Shown here in pieces: positions 17,657-26,469 of a stretch of DNA of 64,000 bases. Below the pieces are notes generated by a model. That model was not told the origin of the DNA. It saw only the letters and a program-made list of their open reading frames with translations, and searched no databases. Origin of the DNA: UBA1240 sp045599185 (GTDB taxonomy: Bacteria > Spirochaetota > Spirochaetia > Treponematales > Treponemataceae); assembly GCA_045599185.1 (NCBI GenBank), contig JAZRVO010000015.1, forward strand, positions 124,001-188,000, written 5' to 3'. Made by a program: the position numbers and the translations under genes. How positions within the stretch are numbered: the stretch's first letter is position 1; each line of letters starts with the position of its first letter.

Positions 17657-18400
17657 ATGAAAAAAACTGCTGTTTTGTACGAATTTGCTGCAATAATTGG
17701 CGTTCTTTCGCTTGTTTTTTGCTTTACGGCCTGCAACGGCGTAAACGCAAAAACAATAAAACGCGTGCAGATGATGGAAGAGGGCGTTTCAAATCCTTCC
17801 ACAATTGAAGAATTGACCGATGCCATAAAAAAATACGAAAAACGCGTGGAAGATACCGTTGCTGCCCAGGAACAGACCGGTACATGGTACAAAATTCTTG
17901 CAACGCGCTACCTGGACAACGGTATGTACGCGGAAGCATTGAATGCGCTTGAACACGCAATTCATTATTATCCTGCAAACCAGAACCTTTTCTATTATGT
18001 GGGCGTTTCTGCCGGGCAGATGGCAAATGCTTCCCTGGATTTTAAGGCAACCGGCAATAGCAGCGAACGCACACGCTATCTTCTGCTTTCCGAAAGTGCA
18101 TTTTTGCAGGCACTTCAGCTGGAACCAACCTATGTGCGCGCCTTGTATTCTTTGGGCGTGCTTTACACTTTTGACATGGACCAGCCGATGAAAGCCATTC
18201 CGCATCTGGAAAAGCTTTTGACGATTGACACCAAACACACCGACGCGATGATGGTTCTGGCAGCGGCGCATTACCAGCTTTACAATTTCGACGCAGCCGT
18301 TACATATTACGATCAGGTGATTGCTACAAGTGGTGACAAGACAAAAGTTGCCGAAGCCGCATACAACAAAAAGGTTGTGCTTGATGCAGCGTACAAATAG
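17657..18400 (+). CDS. TPR-repeat lipoprotein
   Basis: 247 residues. Signal sequence ending in a lipobox-like FTAC (about residue 26) followed by NGVNA, so probably lipidated. Tetratricopeptide repeats follow from about residue 85 (ARYLDNGMYAEALNALEHAI, then ALYSLGVLYTFDMDQPMKAI and YYDQVIA). TPR proteins act as assembly scaffolds; no partner is evident. AAGGAGAG precedes the ATG. The end overlaps dprA by 17 nt. Confidence 0.8.
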   Translation: MKKTAVLYEFAAIIGVLSLVFCFTACNGVNAKTIKRVQMMEEGVSNPSTIEELTDAIKKYEKRVEDTVAAQEQTGTWYKILATRYLDNGMYAEALNALEHAIHYYPANQNLFYYVGVSAGQMANASLDFKATGNSSERTRYLLLSESAFLQALQLEPTYVRALYSLGVLYTFDMDQPMKAIPHLEKLLTIDTKHTDAMMVLAAAHYQLYNFDAAVTYYDQVIATSGDKTKVAEAAYNKKVVLDAAYK

Positions 18401-19361
18401 AACTGAACTTGCGCTGGCAATTTGCCATTTAACTTTTTTAAGCAGCGGCGAAAAAAAGCTGGTATTTGAAAAACTTGAAAATCTGGCTCATTTGAAAAGC
18501 CTTTCGGTTGAAGATTTGTCGAAAATGGTTAACCGAAAACTGAAAACCAAGGAAGGCCTGAATAAAAATTTTGACGGACTGGTAGAAAACTGCTTTAAAC
18601 TTATGGCTGCATACAAAATTGAAGCCTGCTTTATCGAAGATTCAGCCTATCCGCCGTTTTTAAAAGAAATTTACGATCCGCCTTTTATGATTTTCTGGCG
18701 CGGAAGCATTGAATGCCTGCACCATAAATGCTGCGGCATGGTTGGCACGCGCCGTGCAACAGCGGCAGGCCTAAAAAATGCCTTCAGCATTGCCAGCATT
18801 CTGGCGCAAAAAGGCGTAACGGTTGTTTCAGGGCTTGCTGCCGGCATTGATACTGCCAGCCACAAAGGCGCGCTTAATGCCAGACAAAGCCTTGCAATGG
18901 CCAATTTGCAAAGTGAAGTTAATTCTGAACTAAACGAAAATGAAAATGTAACCGAAAATATTGGCAAAACGGCTGCGGTTTTAGCCTGCGGTGTTGAAAA
19001 TATTTATCCGGCCACCAACCGTAAACTGGCAGGACAGATTATTCAGGGCGGCGGCTGCATTTTAAGCGAATATCCGCCGGGGCAGCCTGCGTTTACGTGG
19101 ACTTTTCCGGCGCGCAACAGAATAATTGCGGCGCTGTGCCAGACAACTGTGGTGGTGCAGGCTCCGGCTGGCAGCGGTGCGCTTATTACTGCCGATTTTG
19201 CCATTGATCAGGGGCGGGATTTGGTTTTCAGCTGCGAAGCACTGAAATATCCGGCTGCCGGAAACGATGAAAAAAAAGCCGGAAAGCGAAGCGTTCAGGA
19301 TTATGTGGAAGAAGGCGCGGCAATTGTAGAAACGCCGGAAGAGATTCTTAATTTTGTATAG
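18384..19361 (+). CDS. dprA: DNA-protecting protein DprA (Smf), Rossmann core only
   Basis: 325 residues from ATG 18384, selected because the earlier frame lies inside the preceding gene and AAAGG precedes this ATG. Binds incoming single-stranded DNA and loads RecA during transformation. Motifs: YPPFLKEIYDPPF, MVGTRRATAAG, VVSGLAAGIDTASHKGAL, AVLACGVENIYPATNRKL, GGCILSEYPPG and FPARNRIIAALC. An extra 25 or so residues, rich in Asn, Glu and Ser, interrupt the core between KGALNA and GKTAAVLACG. The protein stops after the core and lacks the usual C-terminal winged-helix domain. Confidence 0.92.
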   Translation: MQRTNRTELALAICHLTFLSSGEKKLVFEKLENLAHLKSLSVEDLSKMVNRKLKTKEGLNKNFDGLVENCFKLMAAYKIEACFIEDSAYPPFLKEIYDPPFMIFWRGSIECLHHKCCGMVGTRRATAAGLKNAFSIASILAQKGVTVVSGLAAGIDTASHKGALNARQSLAMANLQSEVNSELNENENVTENIGKTAAVLACGVENIYPATNRKLAGQIIQGGGCILSEYPPGQPAFTWTFPARNRIIAALCQTTVVVQAPAGSGALITADFAIDQGRDLVFSCEALKYPAAGNDEKKAGKRSVQDYVEEGAAIVETPEEILNFV

Positions 19362-19482
19362 TTTTGATTGAGCGGCGCAGTTTTTAAAAATAAATTTTAC
19401 TTAAAAAAACTTAATAAAATAGAAAGAAATTAACAATTTCAGGTGCAGAATATTTTGCCGGTTGTTAAGTTGGAGCAAGGTT

Positions 19483-21615
19483 ATGCCAGAGAAGAAAGCA
19501 GTTTCAAAAAAATCTTCAAAAAGCACTCTCGTAATTGTAGAGTCGCCTACCAAGGCCAAGTCTATTGAAAAATATTTAGGTCCTGGTTTTACCGTTAGGG
19601 CTTCCATGGGGCATTTAATTGATTTGCCAAAATCTCGTCTTGCCGTAAATGTGGACGACAATTTTTCGCCCGAATATATTACTGTGCGCGGTCGTGCCGC
19701 TTTATTGAAGGAATTGCAGAAAGAAGCCAAAAAAGCAGATCAGGTGCTGCTCGCATCCGATAACGACCGCGAAGGGGAAGCAATTGCCTGGCACTTGCGC
19801 AGCGCGCTGGAAGGAAAAGTAAAGGCTCCAATTAAGCGCATTGTTTTCAACGAAATTACTCCGGCAATCATAAAGGAAGCCGTAAAAAATCCTGTTGATA
19901 TTGATGAATCGAAAGTGAATGCGCAGAAAGCCCGGCGCGTTTTAGACCGTCTGGTTGGCTACAACCTTTCGCCGCTTTTGTGGAAAAAAGTAAAAAACGG
20001 TCTTTCTGCCGGCCGCGTTCAGTCTGTAGCCCTGCGCCTTATCTGTGAACGTGAAGCAGAAGTTGAAAACTTCATTCCTGAAGAATACTGGAGTCTGGAT
20101 GCGGATTTTTCCAAGGGAAAATCAAAATTTTCTGCCCAGCTGGTGCAGTATCAGGGAAAGAAACCTACCTTAGAGAACGAACAGGCCGTTAAGGCAATTA
20201 TTGACGAAATAAAAAATGCAGACTGCGTGGTTTGCGACATAAAAGAAAGCGATAAGATGGTTCGCCCGAAAGCACCGTTTACAACTTCAAAATTGCAGCA
20301 GGCGGCGGCAAACCGTTTAGGCTTTACCAGTAAAAAAACAATGCAGGTTGCCCAGCAGCTTTATGAAGGCATTAACATTGGCAGCCAGCGCGTAGGTTTA
20401 ATTACTTACATGCGTACCGACTCTACCAGAATTTCGCCTTTGGCAATTGAAGAAGTGCGCAAATTTATTGCGGAAAAATACCCTAAAGAATTGCCGGACG
20501 AACCTATTGAGTATGCCGTTGGTAAAAAAGCCCAGGACGCCCATGAAGCAATTCGCCCTACTTACGTTACCTACACGCCGGAATACGTAAAGGAATACTT
20601 AACCCGCGACCAGCAGCGCCTTTATGCAATCATCTGGGAACGTTTTGTTTCTAGCCAGATGAACAATGCCAAAAACCGCACCACAAGCGTTGACATTCAG
20701 GCTGCAAATGCAATTTTCAGGCTTTCTGCTACAAAAGTTATAGACAAAGGCTTTTACAAGGTTATTAAAACTTTGGGCAGCAAGGAAGAAAAAGGTACTT
20801 CATTGCCGGCTTTAACCGTTGGCGAAAAACTGGAATGCCAGAAATTTTACCCGGAACAGCACTTTACGCAGGGGCCGGCACGCTATACCGACGCAAGCAT
20901 TGTTAAAATGCTTGAAGAAAAAGGCATCGGCCGCCCGGCCACTTACGCGCCAATTATTTCGGTATTAAGCGACCGCTATTACGTAACGCGCAATAACAAG
21001 CAGCTTGTGCCAACGCCGCTGGGCAGAATGATAAATGAAATTCTCGTTGAATCATTCCCGGATGTTATAAACGAAAACTTTACTGCTCAAATAGAAACAA
21101 ACCTTGACCTTGTAGCCGAAGACAGGCTGAACTGGACTTCCATGATGGGTGAGTTTTATTACCCGTTTAAAGACCACCTTGACGAACTTATGGGCAGCCT
21201 TGAAAGCTACAAAGGCACGATGGATGAAGAAACGGACAAAATCTGCGAAAAATGCGGCAAGCCGATGGTTAAAAAACTTGGACGCTTCGGCTTTTTCCTT
21301 GCCTGTTCAGGTTTTCCGGAATGCCGCAACACGCGTTCAATTCCGCTGGCAAAGTGTCCGCGCCCGGGCTGCAACGGCGAAATTGTTGCGCGCAAAACCA
21401 AAGGCCGCGGAAAGGAATTTTTTGGCTGTACCAATTATCCGGAATGTGATTTTATTACCCACTTTAAGCCTATAAATTCCATCTGTCCGCAGTGCGGTCA
21501 GTTCCTGGTAGAAAAATATACCAAAAAGCACGGTTCAATTAAGGCTTGCATTAACCCTGCATGCAATTATTTGCACACGCAGGAAGAAGAAGAACCAATT
21601 GATGATGCTGAATGA
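19483..21615 (+). CDS. topA: DNA topoisomerase I
   Basis: 710 residues from ATG 19483, preceded by GGAGCAAGG; seven upstream codons are open but lack a signal. Relaxes negative supercoils. TOPRIM domain at the start (VIVESPTKAKSIEKYLG ... ASDNDREGEAIAWH), QSVALRL, then active-site Tyr in GLITYMRTDS and IGRPATYAPII. The C-terminus has three zinc-ribbon-like modules with paired Cys: CEKCGKP...CSGFPEC, CPRPGCNG...CTNYPEC and CPQCGQF...CINPAC. The region 19362-19482 upstream shows no gene. Confidence 0.98.
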   Translation: MPEKKAVSKKSSKSTLVIVESPTKAKSIEKYLGPGFTVRASMGHLIDLPKSRLAVNVDDNFSPEYITVRGRAALLKELQKEAKKADQVLLASDNDREGEAIAWHLRSALEGKVKAPIKRIVFNEITPAIIKEAVKNPVDIDESKVNAQKARRVLDRLVGYNLSPLLWKKVKNGLSAGRVQSVALRLICEREAEVENFIPEEYWSLDADFSKGKSKFSAQLVQYQGKKPTLENEQAVKAIIDEIKNADCVVCDIKESDKMVRPKAPFTTSKLQQAAANRLGFTSKKTMQVAQQLYEGINIGSQRVGLITYMRTDSTRISPLAIEEVRKFIAEKYPKELPDEPIEYAVGKKAQDAHEAIRPTYVTYTPEYVKEYLTRDQQRLYAIIWERFVSSQMNNAKNRTTSVDIQAANAIFRLSATKVIDKGFYKVIKTLGSKEEKGTSLPALTVGEKLECQKFYPEQHFTQGPARYTDASIVKMLEEKGIGRPATYAPIISVLSDRYYVTRNNKQLVPTPLGRMINEILVESFPDVINENFTAQIETNLDLVAEDRLNWTSMMGEFYYPFKDHLDELMGSLESYKGTMDEETDKICEKCGKPMVKKLGRFGFFLACSGFPECRNTRSIPLAKCPRPGCNGEIVARKTKGRGKEFFGCTNYPECDFITHFKPINSICPQCGQFLVEKYTKKHGSIKACINPACNYLHTQEEEEPIDDAE

Positions 21616-21661
21616 ACGGTAAAATCCTTGCCCGGCAGAAAGTTCAGATTTTTGAAAGCTT

Positions 21662-21695
21662 TTTGCCGGTTTAAAAGGCTTGTTTTACCGGCAAA
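21662..21695 (+). other. Perfect 9-bp hairpin between topA and xer
   Basis: TTTGCCGGT pairs with ACCGGCAAA around a 16-nt loop. No T tract follows, so it looks like an mRNA processing or attenuation element rather than a terminator. Confidence 0.5.
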
Positions 21696-21748
21696 TAATT
21701 TACGGCTCGTGGCGAACCTTATTTCTACATTTTTTTCGGCGGTTAAAA

Positions 21749-22705
21749 TTGCAGACCACTCAGAATATTCCTGAATTAATAGAAGAATTTTTATCTTATC
21801 TTTTGGGCGTACGCAATGTTTCGCCGCGTACAGTTGAAAGCTACCGCAGCGACATGGCGCATTTTGCAGAAATGGTAAACAAAGATGCGCCGCTTCCATC
21901 CGTTACCCTTGCCGACTTGCAGATTTGCATTGCAAGCCTTTCCGGGCAGAATTACGCGGCAACAAGCATAAACCGCTTCATTTCAGCCCTGCGCACTTTT
22001 TTCGATTACTGCTACCGTTTGGGCTATATTGAAACAAACCCGGCAGCCCGGCTTAAAAACGTAAAGGCACCGCAAAAAATGCCTAAATTTCTGTTTCAAA
22101 GTGAAAGCGACGAACTTTGTGCCATGCCGGACAAATTAAACATTCTGTGGCCGGTACGCGACAAGGCAATAATTGAATGCCTGTATTCTTCCGGCTGCCG
22201 TGTTTCGGAACTGGCAGGCATAAAGATTGCAGACCTTGAAAAGAACTTTCGCAGCGCAATAGTTATGGGAAAAGGCAGCAAGGAAAGGCGAGTTTATTTT
22301 TCGCCTGAAGCCGTCGCCGCCTTAAAAGACTATCTTGCCGAACGTCTGGTAAAATTTCCCCATGCAAAGGAAATGCCGGAAGTTTTTCTGAACATGCACG
22401 GCGGCAAAATCAGCCGTTCAAGCATTTATTCACTAATCAGCCGCTATTCGGGCGTAGAAGGCACCAACCACCAGATTTCGCCCCACGCACTGCGCCACAC
22501 TTTTGCAACCACAATGCTTAACAACGGCGCCGACATCCGCATTGTGCAGGAACTTTTGGGACACGCAAATATTTCTACCACCCAGCGCTATGCACACGTT
22601 ACCACGGCGCAGCTGGTAAAAACCTATAATCAGGCACATCCCCATGGCAGCGGTGCCGAAACTGATAAAAAAATCTTTGGGGCAGAAGAAAAAAAGGAAA
22701 AATAA
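21749..22705 (+). CDS. Tyrosine recombinase, XerC/CodV type (copy 2)
   Basis: 318 residues from TTG 21749, preceded by GGCGG; the frame is open to a TTG at 21680 without a proper ribosome binding site. All catalytic positions are visible: SGCRVSEL, GKGSKERRVY, HALRHTFATTM, LLGHANIS and TTQRYAHVT. It differs clearly from the copy at 16721, so the two probably form the XerC/XerD heterotetramer. The order topA-xer-hslV-hslU equals that of topA-codV-clpQ-clpY in Bacillus, which favours a CodV/XerC-like label. Confidence 0.9.
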   Translation: MQTTQNIPELIEEFLSYLLGVRNVSPRTVESYRSDMAHFAEMVNKDAPLPSVTLADLQICIASLSGQNYAATSINRFISALRTFFDYCYRLGYIETNPAARLKNVKAPQKMPKFLFQSESDELCAMPDKLNILWPVRDKAIIECLYSSGCRVSELAGIKIADLEKNFRSAIVMGKGSKERRVYFSPEAVAALKDYLAERLVKFPHAKEMPEVFLNMHGGKISRSSIYSLISRYSGVEGTNHQISPHALRHTFATTMLNNGADIRIVQELLGHANISTTQRYAHVTTAQLVKTYNQAHPHGSGAETDKKIFGAEEKKEK

Positions 22706-22824
22706 AAATAACTTTCACGCTGATTCCTTTGCCAGCGGATAAAAAAAACAGTATCTTTTAAAAGAAGCGCAAGCTTTCGCTTAAAGTGAAAAAAACTGAA
22801 CGATACAGGAGTACAGAAGCAGAA

Positions 22825-23361
22825 ATGCAGGAAAAAATAAGAAGCACTACAGTTATTGCCGTTAAAAAGGACGGCAAAGTTGCTATGGCCGGTGACGGTC
22901 AGGTTACAATGGGCAACACCGTAATGAAAGGCAACGCAAAAAAAGTACGCCGCATTTACAATGGAAAAGTTCTTACAGGTTTTGCCGGTGCAACAGCCGA
23001 TGCATTCAACCTTTTTGACAAATTTGAAGCAAAACTGGGTGAGTTTAACGGCGACTTAACCCGTGCTGCCGTAGAACTTGCAAAAATGTGGCGCACCGAT
23101 AAAGCACTCCGCAATCTTGAAGCACTTTTGCTGGTTGCCAATTCAGACAAAATCCTGCTTATTTCGGGCAATGGTGACGTTATTGAACCGGAAAACAACG
23201 TTCTGGCAATTGGCAGCGGCGGCAACTACGCTTATGCAGCGGCACTGGCCTATCTTGAATCTTCGGATTTAAGTGCCCTTGAAATTGCAAAACGCAGCCT
23301 GAACATTGCAGGTTCAATCTGTATTTATACCAACGGTAATGTTACCGCCGAGGAGCTTTAA
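22825..23361 (+). CDS. hslV: ATP-dependent protease subunit HslV (ClpQ)
   Basis: 178 residues from ATG 22825, supported by AGGAG at 22808 and by family length; a GTG at 22786 is in frame but lacks a ribosome binding site. Threonine protease related to proteasome beta subunits. The catalytic region is STTVIAVKKDGKVAMAGDGQ, with the Thr pair after a short N-terminal stretch expected to be removed on maturation. Other motifs: GFAGATADAFNLF, NLEALLLVAN and IGSGGNYA. Forms the dodecameric chamber served by HslU, encoded three bases downstream. Confidence 0.96.
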   Translation: MQEKIRSTTVIAVKKDGKVAMAGDGQVTMGNTVMKGNAKKVRRIYNGKVLTGFAGATADAFNLFDKFEAKLGEFNGDLTRAAVELAKMWRTDKALRNLEALLLVANSDKILLISGNGDVIEPENNVLAIGSGGNYAYAAALAYLESSDLSALEIAKRSLNIAGSICIYTNGNVTAEEL

Positions 23362-23363
23362 TT

Positions 23364-24803
23364 ATGGCAGCAGAAAAAACAGGCCTGGAAGAACTTACGC
23401 CAAGAGAAATCGTTAACCGCCTTGATACTTACATCATTGGTCAGAACAAGGCAAAAAAAGCCGTTGCAATTGCTTTGCGCAACCGCACGCGCCGATTAAA
23501 GTTGCCGGAAGAAATCCGTGACGAAATTGCACCAAAAAACATTCTTATGATTGGCCCGACCGGTGTCGGCAAAACAGAAATTGCCCGCCGCCTTGCCAAA
23601 CTGTGCAACGCACCATTTTTAAAAGTAGAAGCTACCAAATATACCGAAGTTGGCTATGTAGGCCGCGACGTAGAATCAATGATTCGCGACTTGATGGCAG
23701 TAAGTTATAACATGGTAAAAGCCGAAATGCAGGAACAGATGAAAGTTTCGGCAGAAAGTCAGGTTGAAGAAAAACTGCTTGACCTGCTTTTGCCGGGCAG
23801 CGGCAAAAAGAAAGCTGAAAATGAAGGTACAAACATTTTCGGCCAGCTTCCTGCTTTTACCGATGTAAGCGGTGTTGCAGCAGGGCAGGGCGAAAACAGC
23901 GGTGAAACCGGAAACATGGATTCAACCCGCGAAAAATTCCGCCAGATGCTGCGCGAAGGCAAGCTTGAAGAACGCGAAGTTGAAGTAAGCGTAAGCCGCA
24001 AGGCAAACGTGCCAACCATGGAAATTTTTGCCGGCGGCAATATTGAAGACCTTGAAGCCACAATGCAGAATTTTTCTTCACTGTTAAGCGGCAACCGCAG
24101 CAAAAAGAAAATGGTTACCATTAAAGAAGCACGCGAAATCATCACGGCCGAACAGCTGGACAAAATGATTGACCCGGATAAAGTTTGTGACGAAGCTAAA
24201 AGCCGCGTTGAACAGATGGGTATTATTTTTATTGATGAAATTGACAAAATTGCCGTTCGCGGCGACCGCGGTTCTGGTCAGGATGTTTCACGCGAAGGCG
24301 TTCAGCGCGACATTCTGCCAATTGTTGAAGGTTCAAACGTTAACACCAAATATGGCGTAATTGACACAACACACATTCTGTTCATTGCTGCCGGTGCTTT
24401 CAGCCTTTCAAAACCAAGCGACCTCATTCCCGAATTGCAGGGTCGATTTCCGCTGCGCGTGGAACTGGAATCCCTTAATGCGGAAGATTTCAAACGCATT
24501 CTGCTTGAACCGAAAAATGCGCTTATTCGCCAGTACCGGGAACTTTTGGCAACGGAAGGCGTAACGCTGGAATTCGGCGATGACGCAGTTGACAGAATGA
24601 GTTCGCTGGCGGAAGAGGTAAACTCGCGTATGGAAAACATTGGTGCAAGACGCCTTCACACAATCATGGAATCTTTGCTTGAAGAACTTTCCTTTGAAGC
24701 CGATGAACATGCTGGCGAAACCGTAAAAATTGATGCAGCCTATGTAGACGAACATCTGGCTGGCATTGTTAAGGATCAGGACTTGCAGAAATACATTTTG
24801 TAG
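23364..24803 (+). CDS. hslU: ATP-dependent protease ATPase subunit HslU (ClpY)
   Basis: 479 residues. AAA+ unfoldase feeding HslV. Walker A MIGPTGVGKTEIARRLA near residue 57, pore-loop GYVGRDVESM, Walker B IIFIDEIDKIA near 290, and sensor region GRFPLRVEL. The insertion (I) domain at about 120-260 is longer than average and acidic. The C-terminus ends DQDLQKYIL, the tail that inserts into HslV to activate it. GAGGAGC precedes the ATG. The 266 bp to flgB (24804-25069) contain no gene I can support. Confidence 0.97.
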   Translation: MAAEKTGLEELTPREIVNRLDTYIIGQNKAKKAVAIALRNRTRRLKLPEEIRDEIAPKNILMIGPTGVGKTEIARRLAKLCNAPFLKVEATKYTEVGYVGRDVESMIRDLMAVSYNMVKAEMQEQMKVSAESQVEEKLLDLLLPGSGKKKAENEGTNIFGQLPAFTDVSGVAAGQGENSGETGNMDSTREKFRQMLREGKLEEREVEVSVSRKANVPTMEIFAGGNIEDLEATMQNFSSLLSGNRSKKKMVTIKEAREIITAEQLDKMIDPDKVCDEAKSRVEQMGIIFIDEIDKIAVRGDRGSGQDVSREGVQRDILPIVEGSNVNTKYGVIDTTHILFIAAGAFSLSKPSDLIPELQGRFPLRVELESLNAEDFKRILLEPKNALIRQYRELLATEGVTLEFGDDAVDRMSSLAEEVNSRMENIGARRLHTIMESLLEELSFEADEHAGETVKIDAAYVDEHLAGIVKDQDLQKYIL

Positions 24804-25069
24804 TTTTCTGTTTTGGGCTTTGCATTTTGCACTGCGCAGAAAGGGCAGAAATGCTTTTGCGCGGTGCAGGTAATGCCTGAAAAATTAAAAATGCAGGAAA
24901 GGCGGCAAGGTTTTCCGCTTTTTCTGCTTAAACGGCTGTTATAATTTCTAAAATCCGTAACAAAACCAAAAAAAATCTGTTTCTTTCTATTCATTCTCTA
25001 ATTCCTTGTGTTAATTTTAGTTAAGTCTGTTTTTTGAATGCCGACAATGTAGTTAGGTAGGTCAGAAAA

Positions 25070-25483
25070 ATGAACAGTTTTACACGAACAACAGATTTGC
25101 TTCACCGCGCAATGGATGTAAGCACCCTGCGCTATCAGGTAACGGCTAACAATCTTGCCAATTCAGAAGTTCCAAATTACAAGCGTGTTGAAGTTAATTT
25201 TGAAAGCGAACTTAAACGTGCCCTTGATTCTGAAAAAAATGAACATGAATCATTTAAAATGCGCACAACAAACGAAAAACACATTCAGTCTGAAACACCG
25301 CGCGATTATCGTGACGTACAGCCGCGGCGTGTACGCGATTATTTAACTACAACAAAAGCCAACGGCAACAACGTAGACGCTGAAACAGAAGCAATGAACG
25401 TTCTGAAAATTCAGCTTAACTACCAGTTGCTAACCCAGCTGCAAACTTTCGAGTTCAGTCAGGTTAAATCAGTTTTGAAATAG
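25070..25483 (+). CDS. flgB: Flagellar basal-body rod protein FlgB
   Basis: 137 residues. Proximal rod subunit; the N-terminal rod-protein pattern is visible (LRYQVTANNLANSEVPNYKR) and the C-terminal helix ends LNYQLLTQLQTFEFSQVKSVL. First gene of a run flgB-flgC-fliE-fliF, the usual order in which rod and MS-ring components are encoded. FlgB, FlgC and FliE are exported by the flagellar type III system and join the rod to the MS ring. Confidence 0.95.
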   Translation: MNSFTRTTDLLHRAMDVSTLRYQVTANNLANSEVPNYKRVEVNFESELKRALDSEKNEHESFKMRTTNEKHIQSETPRDYRDVQPRRVRDYLTTTKANGNNVDAETEAMNVLKIQLNYQLLTQLQTFEFSQVKSVLK

Positions 25484-25492
25484 AGGTAAATT

Positions 25493-25948
25493 ATGGGTCT
25501 TTTTACAAGTATCAATATTGCAGCAACAGGAATGAGCGTTGAACGCTTGCGGACAGACGTTATTTCAGATAATATTGCAAATGCTTCAACAACTCGTACC
25601 CAGGACGGCGGTGCATTCAAGCGCAAGCGCGTTGTACTGGAACCTGTTTCCAAAGAATTGTCATGGCGCACGCCGTTCGTACCGGAAAACATGGATGCCG
25701 GCGCAGGTGACGGAGTAAGGGTTTCGGAAATTGTAAAAGACGATACCCCCGGCAGACTTGTTTACGATCCTCAGCATCCTGATGCAATCGTTTCCGGTCC
25801 TAATGCCGGCTATGTTGAATATCCAAACGTAAATATCGTAAACGAAATGGTAGATTTAATTTCTGCTTCTCGTGCATACGAAGCAAACTCATCTGTTATT
25901 CAGGGCTCAAAGGAAATGTTCAGCAAAGCCCTTGAAATTGGGAGGTAA
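25493..25948 (+). CDS. flgC: Flagellar basal-body rod protein FlgC
   Basis: 151 residues. Rod protein with N-terminal SINIAATGMSVERLRTDVISDNIANAST and C-terminal EYPNVNIVNEMVDLISASRAYEANSSVI, both diagnostic of the FlgC family. It lies nine bases after flgB, preceded by AGAGGTAA. Confidence 0.96.
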   Translation: MGLFTSINIAATGMSVERLRTDVISDNIANASTTRTQDGGAFKRKRVVLEPVSKELSWRTPFVPENMDAGAGDGVRVSEIVKDDTPGRLVYDPQHPDAIVSGPNAGYVEYPNVNIVNEMVDLISASRAYEANSSVIQGSKEMFSKALEIGR

Positions 25949-25951
25949 TAG

Positions 25952-26299
25952 ATGATTACAAGCATGGGCACTTTGTCAATGATTCGCACTGATTCTGCAC
26001 ATCTGGGAACCAGCAGCTTGACTTCTATGATGTCTGGCAGCGTACAGAAAAGACAGGGCGAAAAAACTGAAAAGGCAAAAGGCACTTTTGAACAGTATTT
26101 TCTGGACGCTGTTAATTCGGTAAACGACAAGCAGATTTCAAGCGATGCAATTGCCCAGCAGCTTATCACTGACCCGGATTCGGTTGACGTGCATGACGTT
26201 ACCATTGCAATGGCAAAAGCAAGCCTTAGTTTAAGCCTTGCGCAGACTGTTGTAGACCGGGTTATTAAAGACTGGAACGAAATTACCACAAACAGGTAA
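25952..26299 (+). CDS. fliE: Flagellar hook-basal body protein FliE
   Basis: 115 residues, acidic and helical, ending in the conserved pattern DPDSVDVHDVTIAMAKASLSLSLAQTVVDRVI. FliE couples the rod to the MS ring and is among the first exported proteins. GGGAGGTAA precedes the ATG. A 170-bp gap with a hairpin separates it from fliF. Confidence 0.94.
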   Translation: MITSMGTLSMIRTDSAHLGTSSLTSMMSGSVQKRQGEKTEKAKGTFEQYFLDAVNSVNDKQISSDAIAQQLITDPDSVDVHDVTIAMAKASLSLSLAQTVVDRVIKDWNEITTNR

Positions 26300-26360
26300 T
26301 TAAGTAAAAAAAATTGAAGGTTTTCTTCAATAAAAGGTAATCAAATATTTAATAATGTGA

Positions 26361-26412
26361 TATAATTAGTAGCTTTTCTAGCAAACCGGCTTTTTGCCGC
26401 CAGCTAGGAAAA
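26361..26412 (+). promoter_or_regulatory. Extended hairpin with preceding TATAAT between fliE and fliF
   Basis: TATAAT at 26361-26366 has no convincing -35. Thirteen bases later a two-tier hairpin begins: TTTTCTAGC (26374) pairs with GCTAGGAAAA (26403-26412) with one bulge, then an internal loop, then CGGC/GCCG closing a TTTTT loop. It could be a leader structure or processing site adjusting fliF output. Confidence 0.45.
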
Positions 26413-26469
26413 ATAATAAAAAAGCTTTCAAACAGAAAGTATGTATAGTTCGTTCACGGGAGGGGTGTG

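Noticed and set aside
21616..21748. Start of the second Xer gene at TTG 21680
   Set aside because: The only purine-rich stretch is one nt away from that codon, and the extension lies across a hairpin; 21749 fits better.
24804..25069. Terminator or sigma28-type promoter between hslU and flgB
   Set aside because: The GGCGG/CCGC hairpin near 24901 is imperfect and no -35/-10 pair with good spacing was found, so neither is called.
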